From Pavlovales sp. CCMP2436 (taxonomy: Eukaryota; Haptophyta; Pavlovophyceae; Pavlovales): a DNA stretch of 10,914 nucleotides. Below, one piece after another: positions 1-9,700 of this stretch. Below the pieces are notes generated by a model, which was given only the letters and a program-made list of their open reading frames with translations, did not search any database and was not told where the DNA came from. Position 1 is the stretch's first letter; every line of letters starts with the position of its first letter. The DNA is taken from contig MU631348.1 in the NCBI GenBank assembly GCA_026770615.1, positions 364,668 to 375,581 of the forward strand, written 5' to 3'. The position numbers and the translations under genes were made by a program.

Positions 1-281
1 CTGCTCCTAGCCCTGCTCCTAGCCCTGCTCCTAGCCCTGCTCCTAGTCCTGCTCCTAGCCCTGCTCCTATCCCTGCTCCTAGCCCTGCTCTAGCCCTAGC
101 TTAAGCCCTAGCCCTAGCCATGCTCCTGGCACAACCCTAGCTCCAACCCTAGCCCTAGCCTCAACCCTAGCCATATACCCTGTTCCTAGCCCTACCCTGT
201 TTCTAGCACTAGCCCCAGCCCCAGCCCCTCCCCTCCCCTACCTCATACCTCATACCCCGCCCCCCCCCCCCCCCCCCCCCC
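1..281. repeat. CCCTAG / CCCTGCTCCTAG minisatellite ending in a 22-base C tract
   Basis: Degenerate tandem repeat built on CCCTAG and a 12-base CCCTGCTCCTAG unit. It decays to CCCCAGCCCC and then runs into an uninterrupted run of 22 C (260-281). Bases 1-257 are identical to 4812-5068 (checked by eye, line by line). The left boundary is the window edge, so the duplication may extend further. It lies downstream of the donor site after the 366-416 exon of the minus-strand ankyrin gene, so it is probably within an intron or the 3' flank of that gene. Confidence 0.9.
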
Positions 282-365
282 ACACAAATAAAATAGGAAT
301 AGAAATAAATATACACGCATACGCATACACATACAAAAGAAATAGAAATAGAAATAGCGACGCAC

Positions 366-1495
366 CTCGACTTCGAGTGCCGTGGGGGACTTCAACAAGT
401 TGCCGACAGCGGGGTCCTGAACGCAGGAGGGGGGGGGAGGAGGGGGGGAGTAACTGATAAGGATAAGAGGCGAAGCTAAATATGGTATACTATGAATTAG
501 TGGGTGGGGGGCTTCTTGAGCCGACAGCGGGGTCCTGAGGGCAGGGGGGGGAGGGGGGGGCGGGGGGGCGTAATTACAGACTGAAGGAAGGGGAAGGGGT
601 GAGGGGGCGCCAGGAATCGCCCTTTATATAGGCTAAAGGCAGAGGGGGGGGCGTCAGAGCCGCAGACCTCAGAACATTTTCTCTTCGGCGTGTCCTCCGC
701 GCTGTCACCGCCACCGTCTGCGAGGCTGCTGCCTCCGCCGTCGTTGTACCCTTGCGCCGGTTGCTTGCCCGCGCCAACCGCAAGCGGCAGGGCACCGCGG
801 AAGAGGAGACGCCGTTTTCTGTCGATCGCCTTCTCTAGCCCCGTTAGGACGCAGGGCTGGGACGCGGGGCTGATCGCGTCGACGCTGGGCCCGGCTCCGC
901 TCGAGTAGGCTTGCGCCGCTGCCGTTGCGCCCACGGCGGAGGCGGGGCTCAGGGGCACCCTGGACGCTGCGATGTGGTACTTCGTGGATTTTCTGAACCG
1001 CTCCTTCACCGCGTAGGATGCCGTGCAGAGGAGGTAGTCGGAGGGCGTCATGCCCTTCCGGTCGATGACGTCGGACGCCCGGGGGTAATGTGCGAGCAGC
1101 TCGACCGAGAGCGCCGCGAACCGCTTGTCGGTCACAGCGCCGAGCCCGCTTTGGTAGCCGGCGCACAGCACGTGCAGCGGCAGCCGGCCACACGCGTCCG
1201 GATGCTTGGCGGCCGTCGGGTCTGCGCGCAGCAGCAGCTCGAAGATGGGCTCAATGAGGCTCGTAAAGCGCTGGCCTTCGGCCCCGAGCAGGCGGTGCAG
1301 TGGCAGCTCCTCCCCGTCTATGGACGCGAGCGATGCCACGGGCTCGATTATGGGGCTGGCGCAAAGGGGCGGATTCTGCACGCCACTCAGCTCGGAGATG
1401 TGCTCGAAGAAGAGGCACGCCGCGTCCAGTTCCTTCGGGTCGGCGCTGGGGAAGCGCTGGCTACACGTCGCGCACGCCTCCTGCAGCCTGCTCAT
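366..1495 (-). CDS. ankyrin-repeat-like protein, probably spliced and continuing beyond the window start
   Basis: Function unknown. The main exon reads from an ATG at 1495 (first residues MSRLQEACATCSQRF) and stays open to the stop ending at 497. Residues about 59-165 hold ankyrin-like units: ELPLHRLL, then SLIEPIFELLLRADPTAA, GRLPLHVLCA, and VELLAHYPRASDVIDRKGMTPSDYLL. These have the T/LPLH turn and LL..P pattern common in algal ankyrin proteins. A basic segment, DRKRRLLFRG, follows, then low complexity. Reading straight on to 497 translates a G/C tract into Pro/Leu, which is doubtful. A better model ends exon 1 at 668 (GAG|GTCTGC on the minus strand, phase 0, 276 codons). It splices to 416-366 (CAG|GACCCC, 17 open codons), which ends at a strong GAG|GTGCGT donor and so implies further exons left of the window. 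An upstream in-frame GTG at 1525 is a less likely start. It diverges from the LRR/GREB1-like gene across a 277-base gap. Confidence 0.6.
402..538. repeat. 19-base direct repeat carrying a duplicated 3' splice site
   Basis: GCCGACAGCGGGGTCCTGA occurs at 402-420 and again at 520-538 (118-base period). Each copy is followed on the plus strand by a G-rich tract. On the minus strand both copies read as a pyrimidine tract, then CAG, then GACCCCGCTGTCGGC, which is the layout of a splice acceptor and exon start. The lower copy leads into a 17-codon open exon with a good donor. The upper copy reaches a stop after 14 codons (490-534). Confidence 0.75.
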
Positions 1496-1772
1496 CGGTG
1501 GCGGGCTCGGCGGGCTGGGGGCCACCTGCGGTGTCGAAGGAGCCCACTCCCAGAAGAGACCGCCGGCGCCTGCTCGATCAGCGGTGACGGGCTCGCTCAG
1601 CGGCGGTCGTCAGCGGCGGGCGTCAGCGGCGCTTTCTCGATGGATTTTTGACGATAAAGATGATGTGACAATGTTGAGATTCAATTTTTTATATCATTTG
1701 GATTTTAGGTCCGTCACCGCTGAGCAAGTCGCCCCGAGGGTCGAGCAGGCGCCGGTGAGCAGGTGCTTGCCG
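1496..1772. promoter_or_regulatory. putative bidirectional promoter between divergent genes
   Basis: This is the 277-base interval between the two proposed start codons. It has a sharply AT-rich core (about 1638-1708, with TTTTTTATATCA near 1685-1696) inside otherwise GC-rich DNA, consistent with a shared core promoter. A TTTTAG at 1703-1708 could be a 3' splice site of a 5' leader intron for the plus-strand gene, so that gene's transcript may begin upstream. No defined transcription-factor site is claimed. The flanks carry inverted copies of the same sequence modules. Confidence 0.45.
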
Positions 1773-1910
1773 ATGAGCAAGCACCCGCGCGGTGATGAGA
1801 ACGATGCCGCATCGGCATCCCCCGCTGTGCGTGCAGCCGAGCCGAGCAGGCGCCGGCGTCTCTTCTGGGACCTCGAAGGAGTAGTCGAGGCAGGAGTGGG
1901 CTCCCTCGAC
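1533..1910. repeat. diverged inverted duplication around the divergent promoter
   Basis: Three modules occur on the left in reverse complement and on the right in the same order relative to transcription. TCAGCGGTGACGG (1578-1590) pairs with CCGTCACCGCTGA (1711-1723). The 28 bases at 1548-1575 pair with 1844-1870 with one base of indel (GAGCAGGCGCCGGCG followed by TCTCTTCTGGGA). GTCGAAGGAGCCCACT (1533-1548) pairs with 1895-1910 with one mismatch. The right arm extends into the coding start of the plus-strand gene. It has extra sequence between modules, including a further GAGCAGGCGCCGG at 1743-1755. Confidence 0.75.
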
Positions 1911-3830
1911 CACTCCTTTGAGTTGGTGGCCGATGGAGCCCACTCCTGGAGCAAAACAAAATCGATGGAGCTCGCGAGGCGCGAGGGGCCGATTCGGCTC
2001 GCTGCCGCTGCTGCGCTCCTCGCGAAGGACCTGAGCCTGAGCGATGAACCTGTGCATGACCTCCTCAAGCTCGACCTGAGCTACAGCGGGTCGCTCCCGG
2101 AGCTGAGCACCTTCGTGAACCTGCAGATCCTGTGCGCCGACGGCACCGAGCTCGAGTGCATCCCCGACTCGCTGTACGAGCTCAGGCAGCTGCGCGTGCT
2201 CTCACTCGCACACAACCGCCTCAAGGTAATATACAACCGCACACAGACTCTCACCATCTGTGCCATAACGGCAAACCACCACAGACTCATCGCCGTCTGT
2301 CCCATTATTACAATTGGTGTAACTAGGAGGTAGGAAGGGCGATTTCCCAGCTGAGCTTGCTCAAGCACTTACTCCTCGATGAAAACCCGGGGCTCACGTC
2401 GCTCCCGAAGCTCCCGCAGCTCCTGTCGAAGCTGAGCCTCATTGACTGCACGATCTCGCTGCTGCCCGCCTCGCTCTCACTGCTCACGCTCGAGGAGATC
2501 TCTCTCGAGGGTAACTGCCTCGAGAAGAACTCTCTCTCCCTGGCGCTGCTCACCGCCCACTTCTCCGAGACCAAGACAGTACCCCTGGAGCGGCAGTGGC
2601 TGAACGCGGGTCGCTGTCAGTTGGCAACGCTACCCGTGTCCATCGGCAACGCTACGCGCCTCACGCACCTCTCGCTCCACTCGAACCAGCTGTGCCTGCT
2701 GCCACCCGAGCTCGCACTACTAGGCCAGCTGAGGAAGCTTGACCTGAGCTACAACCGCCTCAGCGGGCCGCTGCCCTCCGTCATCTTCGCCATCACCAAG
2801 CTCACGTCGCTCGACGCCACGGGCAACCAGCTTGTCTCCGTGTCGCGGGAAATCAAAAAGCTCAGCAGCCTGCGCTATCTCTGGCTCGCCGACAATCGGC
2901 TCGCCGAGCTCGCCGTCGGCGCAATCCTCGAGCTGCCCGATCTCTGCCTGCTTGGGCTGGCGACTGAGACGGCAGGAGAAGACAGCAACCTCGCGCTCGG
3001 CGACGCGCTCATTGATGCGTCGCGCAGCGTCAAGTCTTTGAGGGCGTGGCTGGATAACCTCCAGCGTGCAGGGGAGGATCCGGCTCTCCCCCCCGAACTC
3101 CGGACCGTCCTGCCGCAGGACCTGACGGGCGTCCGCGATATCGTGTGTTCTGGGCTCGACCACCTGCCAGAGCTCATCGGCAAGCTGGCCACGCTCAGGC
3201 GCCTCGAGCTCTCTGAGCTCGGTGCAGGAGCTGAGCTTCCGTCCTCGTACGCCTCGCTTCGACTTCTCGGCAAGGTGACGCTCCGCGGCAAAGAGCTCGA
3301 CAGCAAAGCACGGCACCTCGGGCCACTCTGCCGTGGTCTACCTGCTGATGCATCCGGGCAGCTCAACTGGACCGAGCTGATGTACCTGACGGTGAACTTC
3401 TCGGCGCTGGCATCCGTGCCCGAGGCGGTGTGCAAGATGGTCTGCCTCGTCGAGGTGCGCCTGCTCAGCCTGCTCCGCGCGCCCTCTCAACCGCGTCAAC
3501 TGCACTAACGATCGCTTATCCCAACCGAATAAACTGCACACACTAACGCTACCGCTCCTGCCCCCTGCCACTCCTGCCCCCAGATCAACCTCGACCACAA
3601 CCGACTCAAGAAGCTCCCGCCTGCGCTCGGCCGACTCTGCGCACTGGTCTCGCTGTCGGTCGAGGACAACTTGCTGGAGGAGTTGACCCTCGACGACTGC
3701 TCCGGTGGGCTCGAGAACCTGCAGGTGCTCAACGTCGTCGGCAACCATATCGCGTCGACGCCGTCGCTTGGGTGTCTCCCGTCGCTGAAGACGTTGCAGT
3801 TTAAGCCACAGGCCAGGCCGCAGCCTGGCC
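1773..3830 (+). other. leucine-rich repeat domain (exons 1-3)
   Basis: About 35 polar and charged residues at the N-terminus lead into leucine-rich repeats, many with the LxxLxLxxNxL pattern. Examples are LRVLSLAHNRLK at the end of exon 1, LTHLSLHSNQLCLLPPEL, LRKLDLSYNRLSGPLP, LTSLDATGNQL, LRYLWLADNRLAEL, LVEINLDHNRLKKLPPAL (across the exon 2/3 junction) and LQVLNVVGNHIASTP. A less regular stretch in the middle of exon 2 (about 3000-3400) breaks the periodicity. The repeat runs smoothly across both introns (2226-2350 and 3455-3583, both phase 0), which confirms those splice sites. No signal peptide or membrane segment is seen, so the domain is probably intracellular and binds protein. Confidence 0.85.
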
Positions 3831-6718
3831 TAGCGGAGGCCATGGAGAGCCTGGCGGAGGCCATGGAGAGCCTGCCGTACGACGAGGGCCGCGCTCTGCG
3901 AGAGTACGCACGGGCGCATGACGTGGCTGATGACGAGGACGAGGACGAGGGCGAGATGACCGCGGAAGAGGAGAGGAGGAGGAGGAGGAGGCTCGATCAT
4001 CAGATCACGCAGCCGCCGGTCGTTGATCTGACGTTGTCGTCGGAGGCGGAGGAGGAGGAGGCGGAGGTGGAGGTGCAGCAGAAGGAGGACCCGCTCAGAC
4101 CGTCCATCGACCAAATCTTGGCGCGCCCGGTGGTGATCACAAGCCGCCTCGGTGGTGAACACAAGCCGCATGACAAGCAGCAAGAGGTCGGTGCGCGCAT
4201 CTTCGGGCTAATCAAGGAGACGCTCGAGCACCCCCCCTTCCTAGCGTTGCGCTCGCGCTTCGACGACTTTGAACTCGTGGTGGCCGTGCCTGAGCTCAAC
4301 TCGCTCTATGACCAGACAAAAGATCGGCTACTCGGGTTCGCCGAGTACTACGCGACTACGCGCGAGCAGCACTTTTATTCTCCCGCTGGCGAGCTGCCGG
4401 ACGGGGCCTGTTTCAAAATCGCCAGCGGGGGGACCGGCGGCGGGCCATTCTCCAGCGTGAAGGGACGCATAGAGGTGCATCCCTACCTGCGCCTGCAGCA
4501 CCCAACTTGCAACGCCATGAGCCCGGTTAGTCGGCACACACCCCAACCTAGCCCTGTTTCTAGACCTAGGCCTAGCCCTGCTTTAGCCCTACTCCTAGCC
4601 CAAGCCCTGCTCCTAATCCTGCTTCTAGCCCTAGCCTGCAGCACCTAGACCGGTTGGTCTGCCACCAAGCCCTAGCCCTGCTCCTGCTCCTAGCCCTGCT
4701 CCTAGCCCTGCTCCTAGCACTAGCCCTACTCCTGGCCCTGCTCCTGACGCTAGCCCGAGCCAGAGCCAGAGCCCGAGCCCGAGCTTTAGCCCTGCTTCTT
4801 AACCCCTAGCCCTGCTCCTAGCCCTGCTCCTAGCCCTGCTCCTAGCCCTGCTCCTAGTCCTGCTCCTAGCCCTGCTCCTATCCCTGCTCCTAGCCCTGCT
4901 CTAGCCCTAGCTTAAGCCCTAGCCCTAGCCATGCTCCTGGCACAACCCTAGCTCCAACCCTAGCCCTAGCCTCAACCCTAGCCATATACCCTGTTCCTAG
5001 CCCTACCCTGTTTCTAGCACTAGCCCCAGCCCCAGCCCCTCCCCTCCCCTACCTCATACCTCATACCCAGCCCCTCCCCCTCCCCCCCTGCCTCAGTTCC
5101 AGCCCCTCCCCCAGGCCCCTGCCCCTGGCCCCTGCCTCTGCTCCTGCCCCTGCCCCTGCTTCTAGACCTAGCCCCAGCCTCAGCTCCAGCCCTGCTTCTA
5201 GACCTAGCCCTAGATCAGCTCCTAGCCCTGCTCCTACCCCTAAAGTCCTAGATCAGCTCTTAGCCCTGTTCCTGCTTCTAGCCCTAGCCCAAGCCCTGCT
5301 CCTGGCCTTGCTCCGAGCCCTTGCCTAGCCATAGCTCAAGCCCTAGCACTAGCCCTTCTCCTAGCCCAACCCTAGCCCAACCCTAACCCTAGCCCTAGCT
5401 CTGATCCTTGCCCCAACCCTGGTCCTGCTGCTAGCCCTAGCCCTACTCTAATCCATAGCTCTGGCTGAGCCAGAGCCCGAGCCCCATACCTAACCCTAGC
5501 CCTAGCCCCTATCCTGCTCCTGCCCCTAGCCTTGCTCCTAATAGCCCTGCTCCTAGCCCTGGCCCTGGCCCTAGCGCAAACCTGCTCCTAGCCCTAGCCC
5601 CAACCCTAGCCCCATCACCTGCTCCTAGCCCTACCCTACTCCTAGCTCTAGCCTTAGCCCTAGCCTTGGCCCTAGCCCCAACCCTAGCCCAACCCTAGCC
5701 CTAGCCCTAGCCCCAACTCTAACCCTGCTCCTAGCCCTAGTCCTGCTCATAGCCCCTGCCCCTACAACGGGGTAGCAGGTCTCTCCCCCTGGCCCCCTTA
5801 ACCCACCTGGATGTCCCAGCCCCCAGCCTCCATTCCCAGCCTAGCCACACTGATTCGCTCTCACCACCGCAGGCAAATCCGAAGCAGCTCTTCCTTGTGG
5901 TACATGACGAGGCGCACTGGCAGGCAACAAGCGCGAACAAGACGCGCTACACCAACGACAGCGCGCTCACTGAGAGCGCGAACGTGGTGATCCTCTCCGT
6001 TTCGGCCACGCCCTACAACCTGGTCACCTCCAACTCTCGCATCCCCGAGGAGAACGTGGTGACATGGTTCGACGCGGCTGCCATAGAGGCAAAAACCCCC
6101 TACTACGGGCTGCGCGAGTACATCAAAGAAACGATCGAGCTCAAGAATAGGAAATCGGACTTCCCCCTCGTACCAGGTAAGTGTTTATTTCCTATGCAAC
6201 TAAAAGTGTCTAATTTGCTAAGAAGCTGAGCTTCAACCGTCAAATTTGCCCTTCTAATGCACATGATGCCTCTAAACCGGGCCCAGAATTTAACGCCGAG
6301 AGAAACGTGTGCAATGACGTGAGCGACTCCTCCCTCCCCCCCCCACCGCCCTTCCCCCCCCGTCTCCGCATGCGCATAGGCACCATTTACGGTGGCGAGT
6401 GCGAGCGCGACAGCCTGGACCTCTACGAGAAAGCCATCCTTCCGAAAATCGCGCAGTTTAAGACGGAGGGCTTATACCCGGGGCCCAAGCAAAATTCGAG
6501 GTACGTGAGCCCTGGCGAGGTTGGGAGGGGGGAGGAGGGGCAAACATGAGAGTCAAGCCGCGCCCACGCAATAACTTACATGCCACGTGCCCGCGGCGGA
6601 CATAGCTGCCTTATATATTTATGTATGAATTTATGTAAGTTTGGTGCTTAGCGGGCGGGGGGCAGGCTGGCTCGGGCGCGTAGACAATAGACGATCAGCA
6701 ATCAGACTCATTATCTGG

Positions 6719-6781
<63 letters not shown>

Positions 6782-9700
6782 GTGTGTGTTTGTATGTATG
6801 TATTAATGTGTGTGTGTGTGTGTGTGTATGGGTATACATGTGTGTGTGTGGCTTCTCCGCGTTACGTGTCTGGGCCTATCCACGCACTCAGCCCTAGCAC
6901 CCTTTGACCACCGGCGCCAAGCTAAATATGTATGAGTGCCGTGTATTATGCCGTATACTTGCACCCACCTCTCAGGATGCATGCGAGAGCGGAGGTGCTC
7001 GCCGAAGAATACGTCCGGGCCTTAAACTACTTCGCCGGCCCTGCCGCTGCGGCTGCCGCGTGCCGCACTGCGCAAGGCGTGTCAGGCAAGTTTATTATTA
7101 TGAGTATTAAGACTATTTCAATCATACCCTGCGCAAGGCATGCCAGGCAAGTTTATTAATGTTTTTTTTTTTTTTTTTTTTTTTGGCAAGCCAGGTAGTC
7201 TTGGCGGCGACTACGATCCTCGAGACTTGCCTGACGTCTCGGCGGCGACGCAGCAGATAGTGCATCGCCTTCTCGACTTCGACCCACCCTCGGCACCGAC
7301 GCAGCAGATAGTGAAGCGCGGCTGCATGTGCCTCATCCGGGTGCCTTCCATTTCGCCGGACGGGGAGCGGCTCTACAAGAAGATCCGAGATGCCTGCAAG
7401 AGTCTGGGTCTGGACAACCGCCTGGCGGTCCTCATAGATGGGACAGGCGAAGGGAGGCGATGCGGGACGCTCGGCAACTCCCTCTCCCAGAACCACCCTA
7501 AGCTGCTCGAGCTCAAGGCCAAGTGCGCGCCCCCGCCCGCCGCCCCCAGCCCCCAGCCCGCCGCCCCCCAGCCCGCAGCCCCCCAGCCCGTAGCTCGTAG
7601 CCTGCCGCCCGCAGCCCGCAGCCCGCAGCCCCGGCAGCTGGATGGCAGCCAGCTGGCAGCTGACCGGCTGGCTGACTGGCTTGTGGCTGACCGCGCCGCC
7701 CCCGCCCCGAACGCGTGCGCGCGCCCGCAGGTGGGAAGATACGGGAACGGAGGCAATGCGTAAGGGCCTCACGCGCTACGAGCAGCTGCTGGATCTGCCG
7801 TGCATCCTAATTCTCTGCGCGAAGGGGAAAATGGGCGATACCTTTCCTCACTCCATGCGTTTCTACGACCTCCGTGCGCGGTACGTTGAGCCTTCCACGC
7901 GCTTGTCGCCCGCGAGTCTCACGCTAGTGCATCTGTGTGTAGCCCGCTGATCCTAAGTCTTGCTGCTATGTACGCTGGCCTGCTGATCTACTACCGTAGG
8001 GACCCGAGAGCGCCCTGCAGGCAGGCAATCGAGCAGGATGTCGGGCGCGGCTTCCGTTACGTGGTCGATGGCCTCTACGAGAAGCCAACGATTCTCGTCG
8101 GCGCGGAGCTCTGGAAGCACATCCACCCGCGGCAGAAAGACGACCAGCCCATGCGCGGCCTGCACAGCACCCTCAAGCCGGCCCCGCTTATGGGCGTCAT
8201 ACCCAGATCTCGCGACAATCGGCCCACGGACGCCGCCGATCTCACGGTCTACAGAAAATCGTATAAGGCAATCTCTGGCCACGCTGACTTTGAGAATCAC
8301 ACGCAGAGCGATCGCCGCTTCCTGCTCCAGGGCCTCCCGCAAATCGGAAAGACGGGCGCCTTCCTGCACGCAGGTGACCAGCAACCCCGCAGCCGCCCCT
8401 CGCCTACTCACCGCTCACTGCCCCCCACTCACTGCTGCGACGTGCGCAGCGCCCCCCCAGCCTGCGGTGCGGGTAGGTGGGGAGGGGGTGTGGGGGGGGG
8501 GCAGCTACTGACCGCCCTTTTGTCGAATATCTGTCGCTGCCGCTATTGCACCCAGCCGCTCTGCTCCGAGACCACGTTGCGCTCTACAGCTCGACGAGGA
8601 TGATCGTCGTGCAGCTCGACGAGGAGTCATCCGACGAGGCGCACAACGAGGACCAGGAGGTCGAGCGGATCCGCTGGGAGCAGTTTCCCTCTTGCGACTT
8701 CCTGAACCGGGATCAGTTCTCCAACCGCGCCAGGCCGGGCAAGTACGGTGACCCTGATCGCGCTACGTCCGGTGCTTAGGATCACTATGTAGTGCAAAAG
8801 CACAAGCACCGTTTTCCCTCCTCTCCGCTGGCCCAGCCCGGGTGGCTGCCAGGCGCGATCTCGCACTCGGCCAGGCGCGACGTCGCACTTGCGCCGGGCG
8901 AAATCATGGTGGAGGTGGATATGCGTACGAGTGCGCACTCCTACTCGCACTGGCGTAATATTCCAGACATGGTTTTGCAGGAGTGCGATATTACGGTGCG
9001 TACATCCAGGCACACACACACACACGTACACAGGCACACACACACACGCACACACACACGCGCATCGGTCGTACCGTCTGACGAACTGTCTTCGCTCGAC
9101 ATGACCAGAGGGATAAGTTGCATTTGTGCGTTTGTGCTTGTGTGTGTGTGTGCGCGCGCGCGCGTGTGCGTGTGTGCGTGTGTGTGCGCGCGTGTGCGTG
9201 TGCGTGTATTTATGTGCGTGTGCGTGTGTGTGCGTGTGTGTCTGACGGTACACCCGCCACCCGAGGTGATACGCGACGCCCTACGTATTTAATTGTTTAG
9301 TTATTAATTAATATTTTAACCGAACTCTTATTTACCTAACTGTGACACTTCTCGTACTAATCACCGCAGCTGTTGTTTAGTTATATATATATATATATCA
9401 TTTTCATGTTTTCTTATTTTTTATTAGTTGATCACCTTTGAGCCCGGCGTCTACGGGCCGAACACGCTCGGCTCCTCCCTCGACGATCGCCAAGGGACGC
9501 TCTATATCCCTGCGTCCAAGCGTGGCCTATTTGAGGTGTCGGGCGACGGCGTGCGGCTGAGGCGGCTGGAGCTCGACACCGGCTTCCTGCGCTTTCCGAT
9601 CTTCCAGCCGTCCTCCGCACGGGCAGAAAAGGTGCATAATGCCCGTGTGTACGTCTCACCGGGCCGCCCGACCTTGCGCCCTCTCCGCCGTTCACACAAC

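Larger units (their letters stand above)
5873..8747 (+). other. circularly permuted SF2 helicase domain (exons 4-10)
   Basis: Exon 4 gives LFLVVHDEAHW (motif II, Walker B) and VVILSVSATPYN (motif III). Exons 6-8 carry a second-lobe region with GCMCLIRVP, LAVLIDGTGEG and ILILCAKGKMGDTFP, then FYDLRAR (motif IV to V area). Exon 9 has QAIEQDVGRGFRY (motif VI with both arginines), and about 90 residues later FLLQGLPQIGKTGAFL (Walker A), which exon 10 extends with LLRDHVALY and MIVVQL. Motif I therefore lies after motif VI, the permutation described for the GREB1 cpSF2 domain. All nucleotide-binding residues needed for ATP hydrolysis look intact. Phases 0, 1, 2, 1, 2, 2, 1 match at successive junctions. 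The region before motif II (late exon 3) is probably part of the same fold. Confidence 0.8.

Noticed and set aside
1..281. Chromosome end or CRISPR-like array
   Set aside because: The units are degenerate, have no unique spacers, and recur inside an intron at 4.5-5.8 kb, so this is an internal minisatellite.
911..1770. Long plus-strand open frames opposite the ankyrin gene
   Set aside because: They are antisense to a frame with clear ankyrin pattern and give Arg/Ala-rich protein of no recognisable pattern; GC-rich DNA leaves antisense frames open.
4420..4460. Glycine-rich ASGGTGGGPFSS as an N-terminal Walker A
   Set aside because: There is no GK(T/S) in it; the true P-loop is GLPQIGKT in exon 9.
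4526..4648. Hydrophobic Leu/Ala tail after exon 3 resembling a membrane segment
   Set aside because: It is readthrough of the minisatellite past a phase 0 donor; the conserved domain resumes at 5873.
5873..6176. Bacterial-type restriction or Z1-like defence helicase acquired by transfer
   Set aside because: Introns throughout, motif order and the downstream glycosyltransferase signatures fit the eukaryotic GREB1 family better.
7523..7730. Pro/Ala/Gln-rich coding segment
   Set aside because: Phase-matched splice sites remove it and the helicase sequence continues directly; kept only as a possible retained intron.
8588..8620. IVVQLDEESSDE as a second SUMO-interacting motif
   Set aside because: It follows Walker A closely and is more likely a core strand of the helicase lobe, though the acidic tail is suggestive.
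8635..8646. Second DEAH string (SSDEAHNEDQE) as a helicase motif II
   Set aside because: It lies in a run of acidic residues without the preceding hydrophobic strand; the real motif is FLVVHDEAHW in exon 4.
8627..9253. Minus-strand frame rich in Thr-His repeats
   Set aside because: It is translated from CA/TG microsatellite and antisense to supported exons 10 and 11.
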